Below, piece after piece: positions 33,659 through 44,097 of a stretch of 64,000 bases of DNA. The DNA comes from Latrodectus hesperus (taxonomy: Eukaryota; Arthropoda; Arachnida; Araneae; Theridiidae). The notes below the pieces were generated by a model that was not told the DNA's origin, did no database searches, and saw nothing but the letters and a program-made list of their open reading frames with translations. The stretch covers positions 132,058,441 through 132,122,440 of the forward strand of contig CM075850.1 of the NCBI GenBank assembly GCA_037975125.1, read 5' to 3'. The position numbers and the translations under genes are program-made. How positions within the stretch are numbered: the stretch's first letter is position 1; each line of letters starts with the position of its first letter.

Positions 33659-34450
33659 GTCTAGAACATGTGGGTTCCCAAACTTTTTTTTTTCTCGTGG
33701 ACCACTTTCAAAGTTTTACTATTTTCAGTAGACCCCCTGCTGCTTCATTTCTACTGTATTCCCAAAACTCCTAAAAAATATCACCCTAAATTGGAGGAGG
33801 TGTTAAGAAAGAAAAAAACACTTTTTGTTGTGTCCTATTTATTAAAATAATACTTGTGGTTCTACAAAATAATAAACATTGATTACAATATACAATAAAA
33901 ATATGTATGACAAATAGGCAGATACTTACTTTCTCTGGCACTGTAAACATTGTGACATCGATTCACTCACAGTCACACTTTTATGTTCAAATTCTCGGAA
34001 ACAAATGAGTAACGTTTTATTCTTGGCATTCGCGTATTTATACTAATGTAGATTGCAACCACAGCGCAAGTCGAATTTCATCTTTTTGCAGGTCTAAACA
34101 AGCATCCCGGACGAGCGAGCACACGGGCGGCACTTTGCAAGTCCCGACATGTGTTGTCTATTATCGACTAATTGTACTATTATCTATTGTTCTACTTATT
34201 TCTGTGTTTGAACTGAGTCTCGAATATTTTTGAGTACCTACTTAGTGAAGGATGCTACCTGCCTACGTTGATAGGTAAATCCAAGCCAAAATTGTTCTTC
34301 TTTATTATGAAAACCAGAAAATGTTTAGTGGACTCCCACTTACAAATTGTGAACCCCTGTTTTCTTTTCTCGTCTGCGTGGACCTCCGTGTGGTCCCCTA
34401 TGGACCCCTGGGGGTCCACCTGGACCACTTTGGGAACCTATGATCTAGAA
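33659..34450 (+). mobile_element. Non-autonomous hAT-like element, 776 bp, copy 1
   Basis: The element (33667-34442) begins CATGTGGGTTCCCAAACTTT and ends CCACTTTGGGAACCTATG. The ends are imperfect inverted repeats around GGTTCCCAAA, as in hAT elements. It is flanked by GTCTAGAA (33659-33666) and ATCTAGAA (34443-34450), an 8-bp target duplication with one mismatch, the hAT signature. Inside, GTCC/GGAC words near the right end (34380-34430) form small nested inverted repeats. No transposase is encoded. A 757-bp relative lies in inverted orientation at 41334-42090. Confidence 0.85.
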
Positions 34451-34451
34451 G

Positions 34452-34590
34452 GATGTGAGCAATCCTGGAATCATAACGGTGCGTGCACTGGGGTGGTTCA
34501 AGTGTCCCGGTGTGGTGTAAGAACGAAGATAGATCTCATCACTAGACCGTGGTTCAAAATAACAATCTGAAGGGATGCACTGAGCGGCAT
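34452..34590 (+). mobile_element. Decayed 5S-like SINE fragment
   Basis: CCGGTGTGGTGT, CTCATCACTAGACCGTGG and TTCAAAATAAC follow the order of the 5S-like SINE body (38005-38041). It directly abuts the target duplication of the hAT element, so the hAT copy probably inserted in or next to this SINE. Confidence 0.4.
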
Positions 34591-34914
34591 TTGTTGCAAA
34601 AATATCCGGATGGAAACGATCAGAAATAATTAAATGCAATCTTCTCGATGAGCATTGGCAATGCATGAAGATACCAAGTGTGCTCCTTAGGAAGCCATGT
34701 TTGGGATGCCTTTAAAAGTAGGATTGACAACATCTTTCTCAAATGACTCGATCAATTATCTTAGAACCGAATAACATCAAGTTTTAACAGAAACGGTTAA
34801 AAATGCTTCCCAACAAGCAAAAGGGAAGTTGACTCTAATGTGAAGAATAATGATTTTCCACCTGCAGTTATATAAATTCGGGATTCATGAAGAAAACCAT
34901 AAAATGATTCATTT
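34591..34914. other. Intergenic
   Basis: No gene or repeat recognised. Confidence 0.3.
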
Positions 34915-35238
34915 TAACCAGACAGATATTTGAACTAGGCGAGAACAATCAACAAAAAACATTGAACAAGTGCTAGCAAAGTATAGAAACACACAGGCAA
35001 AAATATATTAAAAGTTTCAAATCTTAAATTTTCTTCTGGTCATGCTGCGAAACTACGAATACCATATGTAGATAGAGGAGAGAGTGAACCACAAAATTTA
35101 TTAGCAATTTTATTTGAAGATCAAAATGGAGAATTCTATCTTTTAGGAACAAAAGAAGGAAAACATCAGAGTGAAGAAAAATTTGTTTTGTTGGAAGGTC
35201 AAGCACTAGGAGAATATATTAGAAAACCATCTTTCTAG
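34915..35238 (+). pseudogene. Integrase-type C-terminal fragment (KRBA2/Ginger-like)
   Basis: After a broken start (REQSTKNIEQVLAKYRNTQA) one + frame runs open for 70 or so codons to TAG at 35236-35238. It includes GHAAKLRIPYVDRGESEPQN, LLAILFEDQNGEFYLLGTKE and ends EYIRKPSF. The phrase IPxVDRGxxxxxNLL and the following beta-rich segment are what I remember from the C-terminal part of integrase proteins related to KRBA2 and Ginger-type elements. The catalytic core is not present. It is probably a truncated mobile-element copy, though an exon of a domesticated gene is possible. Confidence 0.5.
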
Positions 35239-35507
35239 AGGTTAGGTTAATATGAACAATGTATTTGCTAGGGAGAGTGCAAATCTGTAAAAAAAAATTG
35301 GAAAATTGTGTAATTCTAATGTCATAATAGTCTAATGTGCCTAAATAAATAAACTTACTAGTAAATATAAGTCCCTGCTTTTTTTAGAATACGGATTTAG
35401 TTTGTTTTTGATATGGAACTGTTTTATATATATTCTAATACATTAAATTGTTTTCTTTATTTAGGTCTTTCATTTGACAAGACATAAAAATGATCTACAA
35501 ATAATTT
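35239..35507. other. Short intergenic stretch
   Basis: AT-rich; nothing recognised. Confidence 0.3.
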
Positions 35508-35775
35508 TGGTGTGGAGTCCGAATTTTTCAGTACACACATGCCATAGGGACCCGTTTATAGGGTGGGCAACCATTCACACCTCATTCATACAAGGAAAGG
35601 ACAAAGACAGGATAGATAGAGAAAGTACATCCATGTCCGAACCGGGATTCGAACCCAGGACCTTCCTATCCGTAATCGGGGACTCTGACCACTTAACAGG
35701 GCGGGCGGCTTGGTTCAGTTGAAAAACCAGCGCACCCCATAATGCCAGCCTAGCTGGCACACGATAACAACAACA
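35508..35775. mobile_element. S2 SINE with inverted 5' part
   Basis: Bases 35508-35710 are the reverse complement of the head and centre of the S2 SINE at 42936-43217 (B-box read in reverse as GGGATTCGAACCCAGGACC). Bases 35711-35775 (TGGTTCAGTTG, GCCAGCCTAGCTGGCAC, ACGATAACAACAACAAA) are its tail in forward orientation. The 5' piece is thus flipped relative to the 3' piece, the structure produced by twin priming during LINE-driven insertion. A clear target duplication was not found. Confidence 0.8.
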
Positions 35776-36916
35776 AATTTAATTCAAAGCTATGTTTTGT
35801 TTAGATAAAAATGAAGTATTTACTGAAATAATAAGATAGACTTTATGTATATTTGAATGCCTTTTACAACATATGTTATATATATTATGTTATGATCTAA
35901 TGTATCTGTTTTAAAATACCCATTTAACGTATAGTACAAAAGAGCCAGTTTTGTGACATTTTTATAAATAATTGAAAAATATTATTATAAATTTTATTCT
36001 CAGTCATCTTCAAATTCTTAAGAGCAAAATTTTAAAAACATTTATTTTTTCGAATCATGATATCTATTATTACTCTAAATAAATTTCACTCCCCATTACG
36101 AGATAGGGATTTCATAAACCAATCGGTAAATGTGATAAATACACAAAAATGCATCACATTCATCAAATTTAGAGGTGATTATGTATAATCACAGGATTAA
36201 CCACTTTTACTGCAAAATATATAATACAGAAAGAGAAGAATCAGTAAGAAAGCAATGAACAATTAGAAAACTAAACATGAAAAATATTTGCTGATGAAGT
36301 ATGTTCAAACTATTCTTTTCAGCTCAAGGGACCATCGCACAGACATGGGTTAAAAATAAATAAGTAAATAAGTCTATTTGTGGGAAACTGGGAATAAAAG
36401 AAAGGAATAGTCGGTGCATGCGTACTTTGACCGAGATTCGGTCACCAAAACACATCGATCGTTTTCATCGATCAGACGATTCCGCAGCACACTCACGAGT
36501 ATGGTAATCGATACCGGGTTGTCATGGTTACCACGTTCAGTACTCTTGGCGGGAAACTACTAAGGTCAAGAGTACAACTGTGTTTCTAAAATTAGATACC
36601 TTTTATCTCTTTCGAAAGAATAAGGAAATGCTAACATGGAAGTGAAATGACGCAGATAATTTTTGTGAGCTGAGAAGTAAGAGATTGCCACGAAAATCAA
36701 TTTATATATGAAGTTCTTAAAATACCGTCAAGACATATTTTTTTTATGTAGAATCATCCTTTTGAGTGTGTCATGAAGAACACCATCCCTTTATCAGCTT
36801 CGTAGAGCGTTGTTGGCGATTTTTAATCGAAAGATGCGGCGATACAACACGAGGCAACGTAAAATTTCCACATTTTACTTCAGCAATGAAATCTCGAGAT
36901 GTATAAAGAGAGAGAG
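35776..36916. other. Intergenic
   Basis: AT-rich except 36415-36600, which has more G/C and CpG and several ATCGAT words. No gene recognised. Confidence 0.35.
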
Positions 36917-37228
36917 AGAGAGATAAGCCGACCGTTGGCTAAGTGGTTAGCGCTCCTGACCTCTGAGCCGTGGGTTCGAATCCCGGTTCGGACATGGATG
37001 TTACTTTCCTTCTCTGTTCTCTCTGTCCTTTCTTCTGTGATGTTGTATGAATGTGGCCCACCCTATAAAGGGGGTTGTGGTGGTATGACGCGAGTGACGC
37101 TACTCGCCTCCGTGACTTGGTTCACAGGTGTCCGCTGGGTAACGACACCTGAGTAGCAGTCTCTGGCCTTGTTGTGGCATAGGGTTCAACCCTCAAGTGC
37201 CCGCCGTTGGGAAAAAAAAGAGAGATAA
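36917..37228 (+). mobile_element. S6 SINE (tRNA-like head) with 10-bp target duplication
   Basis: The head (36927 on) reads GCCGACCGTTGGCTAAGTGG with a B box GGGTTCGAATCCCGG near 36973. The centre (CATGGATGTTACTTTCC, TGTCCTTTC) resembles that of S2, while the 3' part (GCGAGTGACGCTACTCGCC and beyond) is unique. It ends in an A run. AGAGAGATAA flanks it (36917-36926, 37219-37228), though the left flank lies in a longer GA run. Confidence 0.8.
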
Positions 37229-37784
37229 ATACTTGAGACTGACAATCATAAAAAAATTTTTTTAACGGAATAAATATGTGGTTATAATTAGAATATATTT
37301 GCAGTATGAAACAAAACAAATGATCATTTGCACACATGTAGATGACAACCGTATGTATTTTTAACATTTTCTTGCAGAGCGTGAATTCTTGTTCAGTATT
37401 TTTTTCTTTGAATCATCCTTCCGGAACAGTATGTCTCCCCACTTTCTTCCGAAGTAAATAGTTCTTTTTCAAGTTCTGAAAAGGACGTAAAAGTTTTGTG
37501 TAACATTTTGTGATTTTAATAAAGATGACCCGTTGACAAGAGTGTTTCCAAAAAGCAATCTTTGCTTAACCCTTTCGCGCGCTTATCGCTGAGGCGGGCA
37601 GTTTCTTTGGCGAGTGTTTGTCCAGGGCCCGAGGCTTTTTTGTTGTTAAGCTTAAATTCATGAATTTACCGAACTTTAAACGAATTTGTTTAGTAACGCT
37701 CTGTATTGTGTGAATTTGAACGCGCGGCATATGCTTTCTTTATATATTTATACATATTTTAGTTACATAAGTCATTTCTTGTTT
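37229..37784. other. Intergenic
   Basis: No gene recognised. CpG-richer at 37570-37630. Confidence 0.3.
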
Positions 37785-38199
37785 AAATATATATTTTTGA
37801 GCTCCAGTGGCTCAGTAGCTTCACGCCGCTTCCCGTAAGCTCAGCAAAGTGAAGCATCATTGGCCGCGGGCAGTGGTTGGGAGGGTGACCACGGTGTACT
37901 CTCCTTCACTGGGTTGCTGGAGCTCCGTGGGTTGGGGACGTGTCCACGTTAATATGTGACGTCCAAAGTCCTTCCGCTGGTGTGGAGAGGAGGGTGCCAG
38001 CTCAGGTGTGGTCTCGTTGCCTGACCGTGGTTCAAAATGACGAGGCACCTTAAAATGAGCAAAAGTCGTACTTTCACCTTCGTGGTGCTCTGATCCAAAC
38101 GAAAGACGCTCTCTATTGACTTAACTCACACTGCCAAAGGCATAGCGATCTTGGCTTGTCCAAGTGTCATAAGCAACAACAACAACAAATATATATTTT
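37785..38199 (+). mobile_element. S7 SINE with a 5S-rRNA-like head, full length
   Basis: The body (37798-38186, 389 bp) starts GAGCTCCAGTGGCTCAGTAG. AAGCTCAGCAAAGTGAAGC (37838-37856) resembles the A box of the 5S rRNA internal promoter (AAGCTAAGCAGGGTCGGGC). CAGTGGTTGGGAGGGTGACC (37870-37889) resembles its C box (TTGGATGGGAGACCGCC), at the right distance. A long body and a tail ending AAGTGTCATAAGCAACAACA follow. AAATATATATTTT is duplicated perfectly on both sides (37785-37797, 38187-38199). No tRNA A/B box pair is evident. It is a 5S-derived (SINE3-type) candidate. Confidence 0.75.
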
Positions 38200-38285
38200 A
38201 CACATTTTATTTCCATTACTTACTTTAATGACTTTTAACATTATGTATCTGAAAACTAAATATGTTACTTAAAATTTACGAGATA

Positions 38286-38660
38286 CATCCTCAGGATATT
38301 TACTCCTCAGATACAGATTAGTCTCTTCAGAAATTAATTTCATTATTGGATCATCAAAATAATATCTTAAGAGATCAACTTCTTCTTCAACCGAATTATC
38401 CACTTTAATTTCAGGAACTGCTTTAAATGCGATAAATTTTCAATTGTGGACGACCATGGAGAAGTACTTGCTTTCGATGTACTCGGCATACAGATGTCCT
38501 CATCGTCAATACATTCGCTAGAATCTTTATGAACAGAACAATCAGAATATATTCTAGTGTCACTAACACTTCTACCAGAATCAATATCTGAAATATTTAG
38601 CATCATTTCTGCTATGTCTGACTCAGTTAAATATTTTTGACCCTGCAACGGTAAAAACAC
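38286..38660 (-). pseudogene. piggyBac-like transposase N-terminal fragment
   Basis: The minus strand encodes an acidic leader (ESDIAEMMLNISDIDSGRSV then SECIDDEDICMPSTSKAS). After a frameshift near 38435 it continues with VEEEVDLLRYYFDDPIMKLI then SEETNLYLRSKYPEDV and a stop. An acidic N-terminus leading into a ..F.DDPI..I.EETNLY.. block is the start of the piggyBac DDE_Tnp_1_7 domain. The catalytic part is absent. TTAA ends could not be assigned. Confidence 0.5.
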
Positions 38661-39265
38661 AAAAGAATTTACGTCTACAAGATCTAATTATCCACTAACA
38701 ACTGGACTGCAAACCGAAATTACCAACGCTCTAGTGAAAATAAAACTCCCTATTTACTATAAACAAATACCACGTGAGAATTTAAAGAGCCGTCACATAA
38801 AGCATTTATTACGTTCGCGAAAGCATTTATTTCTCCCTGTGTTTATGTAATCGAAAACCACGTGTATTTGAGTCATGCTTCTCTCATTTCAAGTAGAAGG
38901 TATCTAATTGTTTAAAACAGCTGTTTTAACAACACTTGAAAGTAGTCTTTATAAGTAGAGTTGTATTCATAAATTATTTTATGGAAAAATCTATTCTGGG
39001 TTCTCATCAGGGCTTATCAGTCAGACAGCTTTTCAGAGCATAAGTTCTGGGCTCACGAGCAGCCTCTGTTGAAACAACGGAAGATGGATAATGCGCTTGC
39101 TGCATGCTTATGTGTCAGGGGGTGCTACTCATGTTCCCCCCTTTGCGTAGCGTGAATGCAGCCCTCCATCCTTTGAAAAGACCTGCAAGGCAATTTAAAT
39201 GGTGGATATACATACATAGACGAAACCCGGACTGTACTTTTAGGTTAACGGATTTGGAGTACTCA
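38661..39265. other. Intergenic
   Basis: No gene recognised. Confidence 0.3.
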
Positions 39266-39780
39266 CCCATTCGCCATTTTGAGTCACGGTCGCCAAGCTG
39301 AATGGTTAGCGCTCTTGCCTTCGGTTCAACAGTTCTTGGGTTCGAATCCCACCTTGGGTATGGTTGTTTGTAGTGGTTCGGAATCCACTTTAAACCGTAG
39401 GTCCCTGTCTAATTCTCCCCATTCGCTATTTTGAGCCACAGTCACCGAGCTGGCAGCCGAATGGTTAGCGCTCTTGCCTTCGGTTCAACAGTTCGTGGGT
39501 TCGAATCCCACCTTGGGCATGGTTGTTTGTAGTGGTTTGGAATCCACTTTAAACCGTACGTCTCGGTCTAATTCTCCCCATTCGCCATTTTGAGCCACGG
39601 TGGCCGAGCTGGCAGCCGAATGGTTAGCGCTCTTGCCTTCGGTTCAACAGTTCGTGGGTTCAAATCCCACCGTGGGCATGGTTGTTTGTAGTGGTTCGGA
39701 ATCCACTTTAAACCGTAGGTCCCGGTCTAATTAGCCCTAGTGTGCAAAAAAAAATGACCGTTGAGCGACAAACAAACAAA
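39266..39780 (+). repeat. Tandem triplication of an S1 SINE with its 5' flank
   Basis: Three head-to-tail units start at 39266, 39418 and 39577. Each begins with the non-SINE words CCCATTCGCCATTTTGAG(C)CACGGT, followed by the S1 head (GCAGCCGAATGGTTAGCGCT, B box GTTCGAATCCC) and body to GGTCTAATT. Units 1 and 2 (152 and 159 bp) jump there into the next flank. Only unit 3 has the 3' tail (GTGCAAAAAAAAATGACCG, GAGCGACAAACAAAC). TGAGCCACGGTC after the tail repeats the flank, marking the original target duplication. The units therefore arose by duplication after insertion. Confidence 0.85.
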
Positions 39781-39840
39781 CAAAATGAGCCACGGTCAGA
39801 TGACGAGGTCACACCTGAGCTGGCACCTTCCTCTCCACAA
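39781..39840 (-). mobile_element. S7 (5S-like) SINE fragment, reverse orientation
   Basis: GAGCCACGGTCAGATGACGA, GGTCACACCTGAGCTGGCAC and CTTCCTCTCCACA are the reverse complement of 37984-38032 of the full S7 copy. The S1 array at 39266-39780 is inserted in it. Confidence 0.7.
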
Positions 39841-39879
39841 ATGGTGGATATTAAAATGCCTTACAATAACCATACCAAG

Positions 39880-40075
39880 CAGTGGGAGTCTCCGTCATTC
39901 AAAGGCAAGGAGGAGGCACACCGTCATTTGACCAGCCCTGCCAAAGGTATCACTTCACTTGGAGGGCATTTAACGTGCCCTGATTGCATTGAGTCGACAC
40001 AACGGACCTTCAGCTCAGTCGGGATTATAACTCACTATTTTCTGGTAATGAGAACGACGACTTGGCCAAAATGCA
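39880..40075 (-). mobile_element. S3 SINE fragment, reverse orientation
   Basis: In reverse it shows GTCGTTCTCATTACCAGAAA and AGTGAGTTATAATCCCG (B box damaged), then the S3 body (about CCTCCAAGTGAAGTGATACC). It matches the S3 copy at 46392-46668 in order. Confidence 0.65.
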
Positions 40076-41325
40076 CATATGTCAGGATGAATGCTTGGGA
40101 GTTTTCATGTTTCTCACCTTGCAACAAATGAGTGTATGGAAAATACTTCCAAAAGGCAATGACATCAAAATTCTTTGCAACAGCCATCAATCGACAACGT
40201 TGTAGTTCTAATCATTTGTGAATCAAGAATTTGTTTCATAGAAAAAATAAATCTTTATATTTGGATTGTGTTCCATTCTTGACGCCACGAGAAATCGTAA
40301 CACTTTTTTTGGCACCTCGCTTCTTAATATTATATTAATAGAAGAGAATATTATGCATAATATAATATGATAGTATAAAATAGAATGCCAGTATTTAATT
40401 CCTACTCTATATGAAGGCTTATTCACCTATGTCAGCGCACCCACTGGTGTCACCATAAGAATGCCATCTATTCTGACCCATGTTATGTCTCAGAAGTAGT
40501 CGGTCGTTAGAAAAAAGTACCACATGTTGTGCGTTGCCTTGACAACAGTTTGAAAACAAGTGCGTGTATGGGAAGGGATTCCTCTTTCAGATGGTGCACT
40601 CTTCATTTGACATCACTTTAATCTCTGCTCTTCTACAGAATGAGGACACGCTGTGAGTCTTTTTAAAACAACTTTCTGAAATAAATCTTCGCCAATATCA
40701 AACCTGAAAACAATCAGGAGCTGTTCGCAATTACTTTGCCTATACTGAACATGAGCAGATATAATTTAAAACTAAATAATTCGATGTATATTCACATTTC
40801 TGAAGGAACGCATGTAAGGTTTCTTCCATGCTACACTGTAAATAGTGAGATTATTACAAAAATCACCATGCAAGTATTATATTTCTTTTCCTTACATATT
40901 TTTTACGCAAACATGGGGATCAAAATATTAAAGGAACAGACTAAAATTTGGAGGGGAAAAATAAAATAAATTTTAAAATTTTTTGAAATCGTCCTTGCTT
41001 ATATAAACTAACCATAAAGTGGATGTTTTGGCATGTCTTTTTCATTTTGCTTTTTATTCTGATCTACTGTCATCGTGTTAATGGCTTGAATCAATGGAAA
41101 ACGGCTTCTCAAAAGCCGATGTTTTTGTCTTTATATAAGAAATAGTTTTATTAACAAAATGAATATCTATAGTATTCTCTCTCTCAGACGTTCGATGATA
41201 AACTTCACTTTGTTTGCAGCCGCTCTGTGAATTCGTTGACCAGTCGAATTGACGACGCCGTCTCAATATAGATGTCTTAAATTATGTGTGACGCAGATGA
41301 AACGTTATCTGACTCGTCATGGATA
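40076..41325. other. Intergenic
   Basis: An open minus frame at 40223-40426 and others have no known motif. No repeat recognised. Confidence 0.3.
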
Positions 41326-42098
41326 CTTTAAACCATAGGTTCCTAAAGTGATCCAGGTGGACCCCCAGTTGTCCATAGGAGACCACCCGGGGGTCCACGT
41401 AGACGTGAAAAGAAAACAGGGGTTCACAATTTGTAAGTGGGAGTCCACGAAACATTTTCTAGTTTTCATTATAAAGAACAAAAATTTTGGCTCGGATTTA
41501 CCTATCAACATAGGCAGGTAGCATCCTTCACTAAGTAGGTACTCAAAAATATTCGAGGTACAGTTCAGACACAGAATTGAATAGAACAATAAATAATAGT
41601 ACAAGTGTACACCACATGTCGAGACTTGCAAAGTGCCGCCGGTGCGCCCGCTCATCTGGGATGCTTGTTTAGACCTGCAAAGGGATGAAATGCGACTTGC
41701 GCTGTGCCTACAATCTACATTAGTATAAGTACGAATGCCAAAAACAAAACGTTACTCATTTGTTTCTGGGATTTTGAACATAAAAGTGTGACTGTGAGTG
41801 AATCGATGTCAGTGTTTGCATTGCCAGAAAAAGTAAGTATCTGCCTATTTGTCATACATATTTTTATTGTATATTGCAATAAATGTTTGTAATTTTTTAT
41901 ATAACCACAAGTATTATTTGAATAAATAGGACTCAAGAAAATGTGCTACTTTTTTCTTAACACCTCCAATTTAGGGTGATGTATTTTCGGAGTTTAGGGA
42001 ATGCTGGAGAAATTTAGCATCAGGGGGTCTACCGAAAATAGTAAAACTTTGAGAGTGGTCCATGAGAAAAAAAAAGTTTGGGAACCCATGCTGTAAAC
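41326..42098 (-). mobile_element. Non-autonomous hAT-like element, 757 bp, copy 2 (inverted)
   Basis: The element (41334-42090) is the reverse complement of copy 1 at 33667-34442, similar over its full length with small gaps. It starts CATAGGTTCCTAAAGTG and ends AAAGTTTGGGAACCCATG. CTTTAAAC (41326-41333) and CTGTAAAC (42091-42098) are an 8-bp target duplication with one mismatch. It carries no transposase. Confidence 0.85.
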
Positions 42099-42923
42099 CA
42101 ATGGAATAAATAAGTGGCGTAGTCAGGATCTCAACTGGAACAAGAAAAAAACAACCAATTTATGGCTTTAAAAAAAAAAAGTTTGATACAAAATTTGAAA
42201 ACTTAAATTATTACGGTCTGAAAAACCTTCGTATAAAAATATGTAAAAAAAAAAAAAATAGGAATCAGAGAATAGCATACTTTTAACATCATGTAGTGGA
42301 CAGGCCGAAAAGTGGTTGTAAAGCATTTTAACATGCAACGTGTAAATTGCCTTCCAAAGACAGTGGGTGTTTGAGCAAGCAGAAACGCGTCATCCGTCTC
42401 CCGAAGTACAACAGCTGTCCTTCCACTAGCCTATGTTGAACCCTATACTTTTCTTTAAGGAGATCATGTCGGTAATGAATTAAGGCGTTGAGTTGCAATC
42501 AAAAACACCTACCTTTAGTTTGCATATTAGTGGTTAGATTAAATGGGCTCGAAAAATAACGAGTGGAGCCAATATTTGCATGCAGTGACTTACTGTAAGA
42601 TTGTGGAAGGACAGCAAAGCAGAAGGACATGGTTTCGATCCTATGCACTGTTGAACAACTGGATTGAAATTCCACCATCTTCATGCACGACTGTCCGGTA
42701 GGAAATTTTCCAGGTTACCGCCCTTGTGACTCGTCAACACTATGCATGAAAAGTTCTCCAAAAAGGCAATTTACGGAATAGAATAAAAGTATCTTATTAT
42801 CTTACTCCGTTACACAGTCAACTAGAAGACTTCAGTTCATTAGGAATTCGAACTCACTACGTTTCGACAGTGAGAAAGACATCCTAACCAAGTTTCATTT
42901 CGCAAAATTATATAACATTTTTA
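42099..42923. other. Intergenic
   Basis: Contains A-runs (42170-42180, 42246-42258). No gene recognised. Confidence 0.3.
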
Positions 42924-43229
42924 AACAAAGCTGAAGCCGCCCAACTTGCCTAGTGGTCAGCGTGTCTGACTGCGGATAGGGAGGTCCTGGGTTAGAATCC
43001 CGGTTCGGGCATGGATGTACTTTCTCTCTCTATCTATGTCTTTGTCCTTTCCTTGTATGAATGGGTTGTGAATGGTTAACGGGTACCTCTATAAACGGGT
43101 ACCTGTGGCATGTGTGTACTGAAGAAGTCGGACTCCACACCTAAATATGGTTCAGCTGGAAAAGTGGAGCAGCGCAACCCATATTGCCAGCCTAGCTGGC
43201 ACACGACAACAACAACGAACAAAGCTGAA
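42924..43229 (+). mobile_element. S2 SINE (tRNA-Arg-like head) with 12-bp target duplication
   Basis: Body 42936-43217 (282 bp). The head has CCTAGTGGTCAGCGTGTCTG then ACTGCGGATAGGGAGGTCC, close to the anticodon arm of tRNA-Arg(NCG), and a B-box-like GGGTTAGAATCCCGG. The centre has CATGGATGTACTTTCTCTC. The tail is GCCAGCCTAGCTGGCACACG then ACAACAACAAC. AACAAAGCTGAA flanks it perfectly (42924-42935, 43218-43229). Confidence 0.9.
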
Positions 43230-43848
43230 AGAGAATTGGATAGTGTTACAAATAAAATGTTTTTACTCGCAAGATTATTTTTACAGACATTTAAGCTGCA
43301 CAATTTTTCTTGATATCTGTAAAACTTTGTTTTTCGGAATATAATTAGAATAAAAATGTATTGATATATTGAGTTGGTAATATACAAAATAAAAATCTTG
43401 CTATTGGCATCAAACGGCATAAAGAAAGCATATTGGATATCCAGTTCACACGAAGGATGATGTCGGGCTGTTGTCTTCCTACCCACATGGCGCAACAATG
43501 CGCCTTTCTTAAGAAAAGGCGTGTTTGTTAGCGTCGATGAATCCAAGAGCATTTGGACGGAACACGCGCTTCCCTCTCAAGGCGGTCAAGGCTGCTGAAA
43601 ATGACGCAAGCAGCTGGTTACTGACCTTGCCACCATCACATCGCGTAAGAAAGAAAATACTCGAAGATACGCTTGTGTTTCCTAATGTTTCTCTCCCCCT
43701 CCCCCATATTTTAAATGCTTTTCTCTTGAATGTAAGCTTCAGATAACGTCACGCTGCGAACCTTGGGCATAACTGATATTTGCGATTCAATTCATTTGCA
43801 GTAAGAGTTGTTCTGCCTTTTATGAGGATAATAACTTCCAATTTTTTT
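43230..43848. other. Intergenic
   Basis: No gene recognised. A 158-codon minus frame (43076-43552) mostly covers the SINE tail and its flank and is not a gene. Confidence 0.35.
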
Positions 43849-44097
43849 GAGGTAGCGGTGGTATGGTTGGTTAGGACATCATTATCGGAAGGTGGTGGGT
43901 TCGAATCCCGACTGAACCGAAGAGTGCTTGCTCGCCAAAATGAATTCCTCGGTGGCCCAAAGAGTCAAAATTACGGAGACACTGTAGAAAGCTTTCTAAT
44001 AGAAGTGGTTGCCGGCTGGCAGTGGAAAGAGATTCCTGGTTCTGACGAACCTTCACTCTCTGGCTGGCTAGCATCTTACTGGTAGGCTATATCTCGA
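43849..44097 (+). mobile_element. S3 SINE copy, plus strand
   Basis: GGTATGGTTGGTTAGGACAT, CATTATCGGAAGGTGG and the B box GGGTTCGAATCCCGACTG match the S3 head. The four bases TCTC of the anticodon-loop region are missing. The usual AAC tail is absent. Confidence 0.7.

Noticed and set aside
39266..39780. CRISPR-like array, because of direct repeats
   Set aside because: Units are 150-200 bp, nearly identical throughout and SINE-derived in a eukaryotic genome. There are no unique spacers.
43076..43552. 158-codon minus-strand open frame
   Set aside because: It runs antisense through the S2 SINE tail and its flank; nothing protein-like is visible.
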